This document shows positions 1-7,828 of a DNA stretch of 64,000 nucleotides, one piece after another (the first letter of the stretch is position 1; every line of letters starts with the position of its first letter). A program made the translations under genes and the position numbers. The stretch is from NCBI RefSeq assembly GCF_004000765.1, contig NZ_BILW01000008.1, positions 124,001-188,000 on the forward strand. Reading direction: 5' to 3'. This DNA comes from Paenibacillus chondroitinus NBRC 15376 (GTDB lineage: Bacteria; Bacillota; Bacilli; Paenibacillales; NBRC-103111). The notes beneath the pieces are model-generated. The model ran no database searches. It was not told where the DNA came from and was given only the letters and a program-made list of their open reading frames with translations.

Positions 1-456
1 GAGCTGTCCTGTCGGATCGACGGTGAACTTACCATTCAAGGAATACCGGAGTTCTCCATTCGCATTCATCACGGTGAATAGTGCTTGCGGCTGGAACGTG
101 CGCTCCCCGTCCGCATTCACGTATTTCCCTGAAGCGTCAAAAGACATGCCAGGCACTTGGATGTTCGACACGAGGGCAAAATCAAATGGATTTTGCGTTT
201 CCTGCAAGTCGCCTTGTGCGTGGACGGAGATATTCTCCTCTGAAAACACACCGAGACTCATCTTCCCAAGCGGTGCCGTTGAGGCGCCTTGTCCACCGCG
301 AATTGTAGAAATAAGCATCTCCGGGAACGAACGCGACAAGGCATTGCCTTGTTTAAAACCCGGGGAATTAATATTAGCAATATTGTTCGTAATGGTATCG
401 TGTCTGCGCTGCTCGGAGATCATTCCTGCCGCCGCGGTATACAGTCCTCTTAGCAT
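1..456 (-). CDS. flhO: Flagellar hook-basal body rod protein FlhO (FlgF/FlgG family), partial
   Basis: The reading frame starts at ATG 456-454 and runs off the left edge of the window, so only the first 152 codons are present. The N-terminus MLRGLYTAAAGMISEQ followed by TNNIANINSPGFKQ is the flagellar rod/hook signature (Flg_bb_rod) found at the start of FlgF, FlgG and FlgE, where it forms the coiled-coil core of the rod. A Shine-Dalgarno AGAGGTGAAGAG sits just before the ATG, and the gene lies 25 bp after mbl on the same strand. In Bacillus subtilis the order spoIIID-mbl-flhO-flhP is the same, so flhO is the best name; a flhP copy would be expected next, outside the window. The product is exported through the flagellar type III system rather than by a signal peptide. 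Confidence 0.88.
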   Translation of the reverse strand, partial: MLRGLYTAAAGMISEQRRHDTITNNIANINSPGFKQGNALSRSFPEMLISTIRGGQGASTAPLGKMSLGVFSEENISVHAQGDLQETQNPFDFALVSNIQVPGMSFDASGKYVNADGERTFQPQALFTVMNANGELRYSLNGKFTVDPTGQL

Positions 457-481
457 CTCTTCACCTCTTGGATAAACTTGT

Positions 482-1483
482 CTAGTTAAATTTACGTTTG
501 GAAACTTTATCTAGATTATCGAGCATGATCCCAGTTCCTTTAACTACGCAAGACATAGGATCTTCCGCAATTAATACCGGAACCTTCAACTCGTCTGCTA
601 ACAACTGATCCAGGCCATGCAGCAAAGCTCCGCCGCCTGTCAGGATAACGCCACGGTCAATAATGTCTGCGGAAAGTTCAGGTGGCGTACGCTCCAAAAC
701 GCTTTTCGCAGCCGTTACGATCGATGAAACCGGATCCCATAGAGCTTCCTGGACCTCACTGGAGTGAATCGTAATCGTAAGCGGCAATCCGGATACCATA
801 TCTCTACCGCGAATATCCATCTCTTGATCTCTGCCGTGTGGATATACCGTTCCGATTTTCAACTTAATATCTTCGCTCGTCCGCTCACCAATCAGCAGCT
901 TGTACTTATTTTTGATATACTTCGTGATGGCAATATCGAACTTGTCGCCAGCGATTTTGATGGAGGAGGAGGTGACGATGTCGCCCATGGATAACACGGC
1001 CACATCCGTCGTCCCTCCGCCAATATCTACAACCATGTTGCCGCTAGGTTGGAAAATGTCCATACCGGCGCCAATTGCCGCTGCTTTCGGTTCTTCTTCC
1101 ATGAATACCTCTCGGGCACCGCTGCGCTCAGCCGCTTCGCGGATCGCCTTCTGCTCAACCGAGGTGATGTTGGTAGGGGCGCAGATCAAGATACGCGGAT
1201 GCGAATACCAGTTCTTGCCCCCTACTTTTGCAATAAAATGCTTTAACATCATTTCCGTAATATCGAAGTCCGCAATAACCCCATCTTTCAATGGACGAAT
1301 CGCGATAATATTGCCTGGAGTTCTACCGACCATGCGGAAAGCTTCTTCTCCAACAGCAAGCACGCGTTTCGTATCGCTTTCAATCGCTACTACAGATGGC
1401 TCATCGAGCACAACGCCGCGTCCTTTCACATGAATGAGCACATTTGCCGTGCCGAGATCTATTCCAATATCCTTGCTTAACAT
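482..1483 (-). CDS. mbl: MreB-like actin homologue Mbl, cell-shape determinant
   Basis: The 333-residue product is a bacterial actin that polymerises on the inner membrane face and guides lateral wall synthesis. The ATPase fold motifs are clear: phosphate-1 loop DIGIDLGTANVLIHVK (5-20), phosphate-2 loop VVDIGGGTTDVAV (151-163) and the adenosine motif GVILTGGGALLHG (278-290). The N-terminal stretch and the conserved VGRTPGNI, PTNITSVEQKAI and LERTPPELSADI blocks match Mbl better than MreB proper, which normally sits with mreC/mreD. The start is preceded by AGGGAGG. It lies between spoIIID (upstream) and flhO, the Bacillus arrangement, and is probably co-transcribed with flhO. Length equals that of the B. 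subtilis protein. Confidence 0.96.
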   Translation of the reverse strand: MLSKDIGIDLGTANVLIHVKGRGVVLDEPSVVAIESDTKRVLAVGEEAFRMVGRTPGNIIAIRPLKDGVIADFDITEMMLKHFIAKVGGKNWYSHPRILICAPTNITSVEQKAIREAAERSGAREVFMEEEPKAAAIGAGMDIFQPSGNMVVDIGGGTTDVAVLSMGDIVTSSSIKIAGDKFDIAITKYIKNKYKLLIGERTSEDIKLKIGTVYPHGRDQEMDIRGRDMVSGLPLTITIHSSEVQEALWDPVSSIVTAAKSVLERTPPELSADIIDRGVILTGGGALLHGLDQLLADELKVPVLIAEDPMSCVVKGTGIMLDNLDKVSKRKFN

Positions 1484-1647
1484 TTCAAGTTAATCCTCCC
1501 TAAATCTACCGTCCATCCCGTGAAGAATCGGCGCTCTTATAGATAGTTCTAATTATAAGCTAAATTCGCTGTAAATGCATTAATTCCTCTTTTTCCGTGA
1601 AATTTCGACATGTCCAGTTCCAGGAAACCGTCGGGATGAAGGTATTT

Positions 1648-1938
1648 TTAGGATTTGACCGTGACTAAGTTCTCGGAGTGCTTCGGGGTTCGTGTCTTTC
1701 GATACTTGATTTTCGTCGCTTCTCCTCCCCTTAGATGTCTAATGGACTTATGATACTCCAAAATGTGCTTCACCTGGTTGGCCAGGTCCGGGTTGATTTC
1801 CGGCAGTCTTTCCGTCAAATCCTTATGCACCGTGCTCTTGGAAACACCGAATTCCTTCGCAATGGTGCGAACCGTATTCTTGGTCTCGACGATACAGGTA
1901 CCAATCTTAATGGTTCGCTCTTTGATGTAATCGTGCAC
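1648..1938 (-). CDS. spoIIID: Sporulation transcription factor SpoIIID
   Basis: A 96-residue DNA-binding protein of the mother cell that switches the sigma-E programme towards sigma-K. The N-terminal 75 residues are almost identical to the Bacillus protein from memory, including MHDYIKERTIKIG, the helix-turn-helix TIAKEFGVSKSTVHKDL (about 24-40) and the basic stretch KSIRHLRGGEATK. Translation begins at GTG, as in Bacillus, with GGGAGG eight bases upstream. The C-terminal tail after residue 78 is divergent, which is usual. The neighbour mbl follows in the same direction after 164 bp. Confidence 0.97.
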   Translation of the reverse strand: MHDYIKERTIKIGTCIVETKNTVRTIAKEFGVSKSTVHKDLTERLPEINPDLANQVKHILEYHKSIRHLRGGEATKIKYRKTRTPKHSENLVTVKS

Positions 1939-1971
1939 TCCCCTCGCCTCCCTACTCGAGATAGTTTGGTA

Positions 1972-2000
1972 AAGTATATGAGGGGCATGACTAGATATTC
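1972..2000 (-). promoter_or_regulatory. Candidate sigma-E promoter of spoIIID
   Basis: On the minus strand GAATATC (2000-1994) and CATATACTT (1980-1972) are 13 bp apart and end about 34 bp before the GTG of spoIIID. They resemble sigma-E -35 (ATATT-like) and -10 (CATACAAT-like) elements, and spoIIID is known to be transcribed by sigma-E in Bacillus. The assignment is by pattern only. Confidence 0.45.
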
Positions 2001-2104
2001 TACGTAACCAAGCCTGACAAGCCCATTTCCCATATTTATTTTCAAAAAAATCAGGAAATAAGGGCTTATGCGGTCTTTTTTGGCAAGGACAAGTCTGTTG
2101 TGTA

Positions 2105-2141
2105 CCTAATGGAGGGCAAGCCGTGGAGTAGCCCCCTTAGG
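2105..2141. other. Imperfect inverted repeat between spoIIQ and spoIIID
   Basis: CCTAA...TTAGG ends enclose GGAGGGC and GCCCCC arms around a 13-base loop. It is not followed by a T-run on either strand, so it is not an ordinary terminator. It sits between the spoIIQ terminator and the spoIIID promoter region. The rest of the 300-bp gap (1939-2238) shows nothing else I can assign beyond the candidate promoter and the terminator. Confidence 0.3.
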
Positions 2142-2148
2142 TTTCAAA

Positions 2149-2178
2149 GCAAAAAAGCAGCAGGATATACCCGCTGCC
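2149..2178 (-). terminator. Intrinsic terminator of spoIIQ
   Basis: Minus-strand GCAGCGGG pairs with the TCCTGCTGC side around a short TATA loop and is followed by CTTTTTT. It lies about 60 bp after the spoIIQ stop codon. Confidence 0.8.
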
Positions 2179-2238
2179 CTCATTCTATGTAGGCTGGTTG
2201 GTGACGAAGCCACCTTCTTGCCTTTTCATGATAACCGA

Positions 2239-2970
2239 TTACTGTTTAGCGTTTAGAATCGTTTCCGGATTCAGAGCGGCATTATCGCTAACTTGACGCA
2301 CTTCAAAGTGCAGGTGCACGCCGTCTTCCTTCTCGAAATCATTACGTCCCGCTTTGGCGATGACGTCGCCTTTTTTCACTTCAGCGCCTTTGGTTACTTT
2401 GACCTCAGCTAAGCTTTGGTACACGCTGATCAAGCCATTGCTGTGCGTAATTTCGACAAGATTGCCGACAACCGGATTTTGCTCAACTGCCGTAACCTTA
2501 CCGCTCATAGCGGCCAATACATCAAATGCTGCGCCATCTTTGGCTTTCAAATCGATTGCGGTATGCGGCGTCAATTGATCGTTATACTGAATCATTGCCG
2601 CCTGTTTAACTTCATTTGTTGCATTGGTGTCATAGAACGGAATGGATACTTCTAGAGCCGCTCTGTCTTTCACAGGCCATTGCATAGCTTCTGCTGGTGC
2701 GTTGACGGCAACCGCTCCATCTTTGGAATTGTCAGGTGCTTGATCGTCGCTGCTTACCTTAATGCCCAGATCGTCTTGGCTGACTGTTTTCGTACCTGTG
2801 TCCTGGTACACCCACATTAAGGTTAAGATAATTGCCGCTGCTGCTACATACGTTGCTGGGAATACCCATTTCTTAGCAAGCAACCTCTTCCATGCGGATG
2901 GACTTCCTTGTGCCCCTTGAACAGTTTTAGGAGCTTCTTCTTTTTGAAAACCTTTGTTTTGATCACTCAT
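2239..2970 (-). CDS. spoIIQ: Stage II sporulation protein SpoIIQ (membrane-anchored M23/LytM protein)
   Basis: A 243-residue forespore membrane protein whose LytM domain faces the intermembrane space and pairs with mother-cell SpoIIIAH during engulfment. Residues 1-34 are hydrophilic and cytosolic, about 35-55 form one transmembrane helix, and about 130-225 form the M23 domain. All three positions used for zinc binding in active LytM enzymes are present: H136 and D140 in HTAID and H221 in HLH (219-221). As I recall, the B. subtilis protein lacks the first histidine and is inactive, so this homologue may keep enzymatic activity as described for clostridial SpoIIQ. GAGGTGATTAACC precedes the ATG. 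The location between spoIID and spoIIID matches the Bacillus order. Confidence 0.93.
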   Translation of the reverse strand: MSDQNKGFQKEEAPKTVQGAQGSPSAWKRLLAKKWVFPATYVAAAAIILTLMWVYQDTGTKTVSQDDLGIKVSSDDQAPDNSKDGAVAVNAPAEAMQWPVKDRAALEVSIPFYDTNATNEVKQAAMIQYNDQLTPHTAIDLKAKDGAAFDVLAAMSGKVTAVEQNPVVGNLVEITHSNGLISVYQSLAEVKVTKGAEVKKGDVIAKAGRNDFEKEDGVHLHFEVRQVSDNAALNPETILNAKQ

Positions 2971-3052
2971 GGTTAATCACCTCATCAACCATTCTTGACA
3001 CATTTAAAGGTTTTATACTTGAAGAAAGATATTTTTATAGAAACGTTATAAA

Positions 3053-4105
3053 CTAAGATTTCTGGATAAAAGGGGTCGCTTTTTCAATAGAGATGCCTGT
3101 GTAATAGTAGGTTACAATCTGCGCTGCAGTCTTGCCTTCCTTGGCCATTCCATTAGCGCCATATTGGCTTAAGCCAACACCATGACCGTATCCGTAAGTC
3201 GTAAACGTAATTTTGGAACCGGACCATTTCCAGGCAAATTGGGAGGATGCTAATCCTAGCTTTTCTCTTACTTCTCGACCAGAGAAGGTTTTTCCTCCGA
3301 TCGTCATCTTCTTGATTCGATGTCCCATGGACCACTCTAGCACCTTCATACTCTTTGTTCCGGTACCGGTGGTGGCTATACTCGTGACGCCCAGTTTCTG
3401 CAGCATACTCTTGTACGTAATATCTACGGTTTCCTGGTAGCGAGAAGACAGCTTCACATCCCACGGGCTGGGCACGCTGCGTAAATAGGGACTCATAAAC
3501 GGCCAGTAATCTTCTGAGTTTTCCGTATACCCATTGCTCGTTGAGAAAAAAGTAGCATTGATAGGCTTGTGCTCATAAGTCAAAATCAAATCTTTCGTTT
3601 CACTCACAGCTCTATCGATTTTGGCCATATTCGTTTCATACGTCCCTTTGGTCCACTTCTCTCTTAACTCTTGATCGGTCAGATAGGCTTGATGTGCCGT
3701 CGTGTCTGTTACAAGCGCATCATTTACAGGCACATTACTATAATCCTTCTCTAGCACCCTGCGTATGACGTATGTTCTAGCTGCCATTGCTTGCGCTTTG
3801 AGCGCTTCCAGCTCGAACTCTACTGGCATTTCTGCAGCGAGCACACCCTTCACATACTGCTCCAAGGGCACCGTTTCGATTTCATCTTTTTTGGTCAAAT
3901 AGACAGGGATCATCAACCCTTGAGCGGTCACCGTTTCCTGATGAGAGCCATCAATCGCTAGCTGTACAGAGGGCGGTTCTTCGCCCCCCGGAATCTTCTT
4001 GACTAGCAATCCAGGAACAAGAAGGATGACGCAGAGCATAGAAGACAAACAAACAGCCATCCATAGGATGGCCCCGCGGCCAGGAACACGTTTTTTCTTC
4101 AACAT
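3053..4105 (-). CDS. spoIID: Stage II sporulation protein SpoIID (lytic transglycosylase)
   Basis: SpoIID cleaves septal and adjacent peptidoglycan during engulfment together with SpoIIM and SpoIIP. The protein has a basic N-terminus, one transmembrane helix at about 9-33, and the SpoIID domain, recognised by YVKGVLAAEMPVEF, LKAQAMAARTYVI, FFSTSNGYTENSEDYW and the C-terminal GYGHGVGLSQYGAN. The glutamate of AAEMP corresponds to the catalytic Glu of the family. I place the start at ATG 4105-4103 because GGAGG lies 11 bases before it; an in-frame ATG six codons upstream (4123) has no ribosome site. The length (350 aa) is normal. It precedes spoIIQ, as in Bacillus. Confidence 0.94.
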   Translation of the reverse strand: MLKKKRVPGRGAILWMAVCLSSMLCVILLVPGLLVKKIPGGEEPPSVQLAIDGSHQETVTAQGLMIPVYLTKKDEIETVPLEQYVKGVLAAEMPVEFELEALKAQAMAARTYVIRRVLEKDYSNVPVNDALVTDTTAHQAYLTDQELREKWTKGTYETNMAKIDRAVSETKDLILTYEHKPINATFFSTSNGYTENSEDYWPFMSPYLRSVPSPWDVKLSSRYQETVDITYKSMLQKLGVTSIATTGTGTKSMKVLEWSMGHRIKKMTIGGKTFSGREVREKLGLASSQFAWKWSGSKITFTTYGYGHGVGLSQYGANGMAKEGKTAAQIVTYYYTGISIEKATPFIQKS

Positions 4106-4205
4106 CGTCTCAGCAGCCTCCATAAGCGCGTTTACTAGCAGGTATTTTGGTATGACTTAGCTTATGAGAGACGCTGATAGATTAGAACATGTTACAATTT
4201 GAGAT

Positions 4206-5369
4206 TTACAGACCTGTAACTTGAGCCGGCGTATAATGGTCAGTTCTTGTGCCATCTCCAAGTTGGTAAAAATAGTTGTGGCCCCATGCCCATACCGTTC
4301 CGTCTGACTTTTGTGCCACCGTAAAAGTTGCACTCGTGGACACAGCCGTCACCCCGCTTAGACCCGCTACCTGAACTGGGCTTAGATAGGTCGAACCAAC
4401 CGTACAGTCTCCCAGTTGACCAGTTGAGTTATAACCCCAAGCCCATAGCGTGCCGTCATTTTTAATCGCCACGCTATGGTGCCAATCCGCTTCTACTACT
4501 TTTACGTTGCTCAAACCTGAAATCTGAACCGGAGTTGTATGACTGGTAGTCGTACCATCTCCGAATTGGCCAGTTGAATTATTGCCCCATGCCCACACTG
4601 TTCCATCCGATTTTATAGCAAGACTGTGGGTGGAACCGGCTGACACGTAGGATACATTACTGAGACCTGACACTTGTACCGGAGTTACCCGAGTCGTCGT
4701 TGTTCCGTCTCCCAGTTGACCATCCGTATTGTAACCCCAAGCCCATACCGTTCCATCCGACTTTATGGCAAGGCTATGATAGTTTTTCGATGAGATGGCT
4801 ACGATATTGGTCAATCCAGATACCTGTACGGGAGTTGACCGATTTGTTGTTGTTCCATCCCCCAACTCACCGAAAATATTACTCCCCCATGCCCACACCG
4901 TTCCATCGGACTTTAAAGCTAAACTATGGTAGAATCCAGCTTCTACATCAATTACATCTGTTAAATTATTCACTTGAACCGGGCTGTTGCGATTTATGAC
5001 CGTCGTGCCATCTCCCAGTTGGCCAACAGAATTAGTTCCCCATGCGAACACGATTCCGTCGTTGCGTAATGCCAAACTGTGGTTTTCATCTCCTGCCGCA
5101 ACATCGACAATATCTTGAAGAAGTGAACTTTGAACCGCAGATGAGCTGCTCGTACCTAAACCGTTACCTAATTGTCCTAAATTCCCATCGCCCCAAGCCC
5201 ATAAAGTAGCATCTGTCTTCAAAAATAACGAATGACCCCAACCTGTTGCAAGGACTGTCTTCAATTGAGGTGGATTCGTTGGATTTCCTTGCGCCGATGC
5301 AGGTACGATCATCATGGCGAGTAACATGAAAGTAAGCATTGAAATAAATCCTTTTCTTCTCATCAGCAT
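4206..5369 (-). CDS. Exported RCC1-repeat (seven-bladed propeller) protein
   Basis: A 387-residue protein with a signal peptide (basic MRRKG, hydrophobic core, cleavage near PASAQG at about 24-30). The rest is almost entirely seven RCC1 repeats of about 50 residues, each carrying a version of [18 protein letters not shown] and a [13 protein letters not shown] turn. Seven copies fill one complete beta-propeller, with only a few residues after the last blade. RCC1 repeats are typical of eukaryotic RCC1 but are also found in secreted bacterial proteins; function here is unknown, perhaps protein or surface binding. AAGGAGAG is correctly spaced before the ATG. It interrupts the usual murA-spoIID neighbourhood, which suggests acquisition. 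Confidence 0.85.
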   Translation of the reverse strand: MLMRRKGFISMLTFMLLAMMIVPASAQGNPTNPPQLKTVLATGWGHSLFLKTDATLWAWGDGNLGQLGNGLGTSSSSAVQSSLLQDIVDVAAGDENHSLALRNDGIVFAWGTNSVGQLGDGTTVINRNSPVQVNNLTDVIDVEAGFYHSLALKSDGTVWAWGSNIFGELGDGTTTNRSTPVQVSGLTNIVAISSKNYHSLAIKSDGTVWAWGYNTDGQLGDGTTTTRVTPVQVSGLSNVSYVSAGSTHSLAIKSDGTVWAWGNNSTGQFGDGTTTSHTTPVQISGLSNVKVVEADWHHSVAIKNDGTLWAWGYNSTGQLGDCTVGSTYLSPVQVAGLSGVTAVSTSATFTVAQKSDGTVWAWGHNYFYQLGDGTRTDHYTPAQVTGL

Positions 5370-5611
5370 TAATATTCTCTCCTTCGCTTGATAAATTGGT
5401 TGCCTGACTGGTCGTCGGTCGGAATCATAGATTCCAAATAGCCTAGCTAAGCTTATCCTCCTTTCTAATAGTGTAAAAATATGGAATTGGATACATAATT
5501 AATAATACTAATTTATGAGATTAAAACAATAATAAAATTTTACAATATTTGTATAAAGTAATGGTGGCTCGCATTCAGGCATACAGGACAAATAACCAAC
5601 TATTAGTAGCC
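5370..5611. other. Non-coding spacer upstream of the RCC1 gene
   Basis: An AT-rich stretch that probably holds the promoter of the RCC1 gene. Minus-strand TTGTTT and TATTAT 16 bp apart near 5505-5535 are a weak candidate. A good AAAGGAGG at about 5458-5466 (minus) is not followed by a start codon at usable distance. Nothing else is recognised. Confidence 0.35.
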
Positions 5612-5654
5612 AAAAAGGGGGATTTGGCCGAATATCAACTGGCACAAATCCCCC
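5612..5654 (-). terminator. Orphan intrinsic terminator
   Basis: A perfect 10-bp inverted repeat (GGGGGATTTG at 5617-5626 and CAAATCCCCC at 5645-5654), extended by GCC/GGC, is followed on the minus strand by TTTTT. No intact minus-strand gene ends just before it: murA already has its own terminator at 5992-6024. It follows the gene remnant at 5686-5784. Confidence 0.7.
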
Positions 5655-5685
5655 TGGGAGCTCTTATGAGCTCTTATTCAACTGG

Positions 5686-5784
5686 TTAGTTCCTTTTTTC
5701 CAAAACATAACGTTTTAACTCTGCGGACTGATCTTTGTTCTCGGAAGCCCTCGCTTTTTTATCTTCTTTGAATCCAGCAAAGGC
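5686..5784 (-). pseudogene. Possible 3' remnant of a decayed gene
   Basis: A 32-codon minus-strand frame without any start codon runs from an in-frame TGA (5785-5787) to a TAA and reads as a plausible charged C-terminus (AGFKEDKKARASENKDQ then ELKRYVLEKRN). It ends about 30 bp before a strong terminator and begins within 10 bp of the composite repeat at 5794. I do not recognise the family. It could be chance; the terminator placement is the main argument for a former gene. Confidence 0.25.
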
Positions 5785-5793
5785 TCAATTAGA

Positions 5794-5969
5794 GGAACTA
5801 GAGTCCTCTATCCTAGTGAAAAATGAGCAATTGCCACTCTGAGCGAAACTACAGGGTCTTAATTGTCCACAATGGCGCGTTTTCTAGATGATATCGACAA
5901 AATAACGGTCCGTAGTTCCCCTTCCACATGGAACTTCCGCTTTTTCAGAAAATAGCGGACTCCAGTTCC
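5794..5969. repeat. Composite inverted-repeat element, copy A
   Basis: Four variants of the box GGAACTACAGTCCGCTATTT occur as forward (from 5794), forward (from 5845), reverse (ending 5919) and reverse (ending 5969). Steps within pairs are 51 and 50 bp and the inner pair spans 75 bp. Two other copies in this window (41873-42048, 47052-47228) have the same architecture. The two right-hand boxes are separated by a further partial box (GGAACTTCCGCTTTTTC), so the right side alone can form a hairpin. Confidence 0.75.
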
Positions 5970-5991
5970 CATATCTGATGCATATAGCCAT

Positions 5992-6024
5992 AAAAAAACC
6001 GCCGGAGCTCCCTCCGACGGTTCT
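5992..6024 (-). terminator. Intrinsic terminator of murA
   Basis: Minus strand: ACCGTCGGAG, loop GGAG, CTCCGGCGGT (one G-T pair), then seven T. It begins eight bases after the murA stop codon. Confidence 0.92.
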
Positions 6025-6031
6025 TACTATC

Positions 6032-7351
6032 CTACGCTAACGTTGGCTGGATATTGAAAAACCCCAGCTCCGCCGCTTCTTGCTCCACTTGTTGCGGCAC
6101 CGACCGATAAATATCGGCGCCAAGCCCGCGCAATACGTCGGTAATATCGACATATCCGCGATCAATATGGTGAACGCCTGTAATCTCGGTCTCACCTTCC
6201 GCTGCCAACGCCGCCAAAATCAGCGCCGCACCAGCACGCAAGTCGGTTGCGCACACTTTTGCACCGCGCAGCTTCGCATTCCCACTGACGATTGCCGTAC
6301 GGCCATCGACTTTAATATGAGCGTTCATGTTCGCGAATTCTTCCACGTGCATGAACCGATTTTCGAACACGGTCTCAGTCACAAGGCTTGTGCCATCCGC
6401 CACCATTAGCAGCGCCATCATTTGCGACTGCATATCGGTTGGGAAGCCCGGATACGGCAGTGTCTTCACGTCAACCGCGCGCAGCGGTCCCGTGGCACGA
6501 ACGCGAATACCGTTTTCATCTTCTTCGATGACAACGCCCATCTCCTGCATTTTAGAAATGACAGGACGCAGGTGATCCCCGATAGCATTTTCCATGTACA
6601 GTTCACTGCCGGTAATAGCAGCAGCAATCATATATGTACCCGCTTCTACGCGATCCGGTATAACCGTATGTACGGCCCCACAAAGTTTCTCTACGCCTTC
6701 TATGCGAATAACGCCCGTTCCTGCGCCGCGGATAATTGCCCCCATCGCATTCAGATAGTTCGCCAAATCGACAATTTCCGGCTCTTTGGCTGCATTCTCA
6801 ATGATGGTTGTGCCTTCCGCAAGCGTAGCTGCCATCATAATATTTTCGGTTGCGCCAACGCTGGCAACATCCAAATAAATTTTAGCACCCTTCAGGCGCC
6901 CCTTCACTCTGGCTTCAATATACCCTTGGCCCAATTCAATATCGGCACCCATCGCTTCGAAGCCTTTGAGATGCTGATCAATTGGCCGCGTGCCAATCGC
7001 ACAACCACCTGGGAGTGAAATTCTTGCTTGCCCCCGTCTTGCTAACAATGGCCCCATAACAAGGAAAGAGGCTCTCATTTTACGGACTAGATCATAGGAT
7101 GCTTCGCATGTGTCAATGCGTTCCGCACGAACACGAATAACCTGTCGGTCATAGGCGACTTCAATACCTAAGCTTTGCAATACTTTATTAATGACTAGTA
7201 CATCGTCAAGGGGAGGCGCATCGTGGATGACGCTTTCACCTTCCGACCCCAGAATGGAAGCTGCAATAATCGGCAGTACCGCATTTTTCGCTCCGTTGAT
7301 TTTCACATTGCCAGCTAACTTTCGGCCACCGCGGACGATAATTTTGCTCAT
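6032..7351 (-). CDS. murA: UDP-N-acetylglucosamine 1-carboxyvinyltransferase MurA
   Basis: MurA transfers enolpyruvate from PEP to UDP-GlcNAc, the first committed step of peptidoglycan synthesis. Recognisable blocks are [20 protein letters not shown] (K and N of the UDP-GlcNAc site), [30 protein letters not shown] with the PEP-binding loop cysteine (GGCAIG), [21 protein letters not shown] and [16 protein letters not shown]. The length of about 440 residues is normal. Start: GGAGGGACC precedes two tandem ATGs; I use the second (7351), which has the better spacing; an ATG at 7369 lacks a ribosome site. It lies between the DUF1146 gene and spoIID like murAA of Bacillus. Confidence 0.96.
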   Translation of the reverse strand: MSKIIVRGGRKLAGNVKINGAKNAVLPIIAASILGSEGESVIHDAPPLDDVLVINKVLQSLGIEVAYDRQVIRVRAERIDTCEASYDLVRKMRASFLVMGPLLARRGQARISLPGGCAIGTRPIDQHLKGFEAMGADIELGQGYIEARVKGRLKGAKIYLDVASVGATENIMMAATLAEGTTIIENAAKEPEIVDLANYLNAMGAIIRGAGTGVIRIEGVEKLCGAVHTVIPDRVEAGTYMIAAAITGSELYMENAIGDHLRPVISKMQEMGVVIEEDENGIRVRATGPLRAVDVKTLPYPGFPTDMQSQMMALLMVADGTSLVTETVFENRFMHVEEFANMNAHIKVDGRTAIVSGNAKLRGAKVCATDLRAGAALILAALAAEGETEITGVHHIDRGYVDITDVLRGLGADIYRSVPQQVEQEAAELGFFNIQPTLA

Positions 7352-7548
7352 CATGGTCCCTCCGCGCACTTATTTTAATTACAAGGTTTTGCACATTTCC
7401 TAAGTTTATCATCACAAGCCACATAGTTACAACTGTGTTCTTTTGGTATTCTCAAACACCTACATAGAGTTCGAATAGGATCTCCATTTTCGATCCGTTC
7501 TACTATCCATTGTTGACAACAATTTAAATCATTATTCGAAAAAGGGAA

Positions 7549-7809
7549 TTAAAACATCTTTCCGAAGCCCATGGAGAACCCTAAATATTGGATAAAAAAA
7601 CTGGCGACTAAGTGACCGAGCCCAATAGAAAGTAGAATTTGTAGCATAATGGCTTGCGCGCCCTTAGGATTCTTAAGCAGCACATCAAAGCGAAATGCTT
7701 GCAGCGCCCACCACGCGAGGCCGATACACAAAATATAAACAACGATATCGACCATGTTCATTACCGAAGCATACTTCGCGGCTTCATTCCATTTATCCGC
7801 TTCTCCCAT
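7549..7809 (-). CDS. DUF1146 (YwzB-type) small membrane protein
   Basis: An 86-residue protein with two hydrophobic segments, about 19-40 (VDIVVYILCIGLAWWAL) and about 53-75 (AIMLQILLSIGLGHLVASFF), separated by the conserved-looking FRFDVLLKNPKGAQA linker. This pattern is that of the DUF1146/YwzB family, which in Bacillales is usually found beside the ATP synthase and murA genes. Function is unknown. A GGGGTG site precedes the ATG, and the 197-bp gap to murA shows no gene. Confidence 0.75.
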   Translation of the reverse strand: MGEADKWNEAAKYASVMNMVDIVVYILCIGLAWWALQAFRFDVLLKNPKGAQAIMLQILLSIGLGHLVASFFIQYLGFSMGFGKMF

Positions 7810-7828
7810 AGGTCACCCCTTCTCGGTT

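Noticed and set aside
23..475. Plus-strand frame of 150 codons at the left edge
   Set aside because: Antisense to flhO, which has the flagellar rod signature and a good ribosome site.
5458..5466. AAAGGAGG as ribosome site of a leader peptide before the RCC1 gene
   Set aside because: The nearest start codons are 20-33 bases away, and the resulting frame of about 20 codons has no support.
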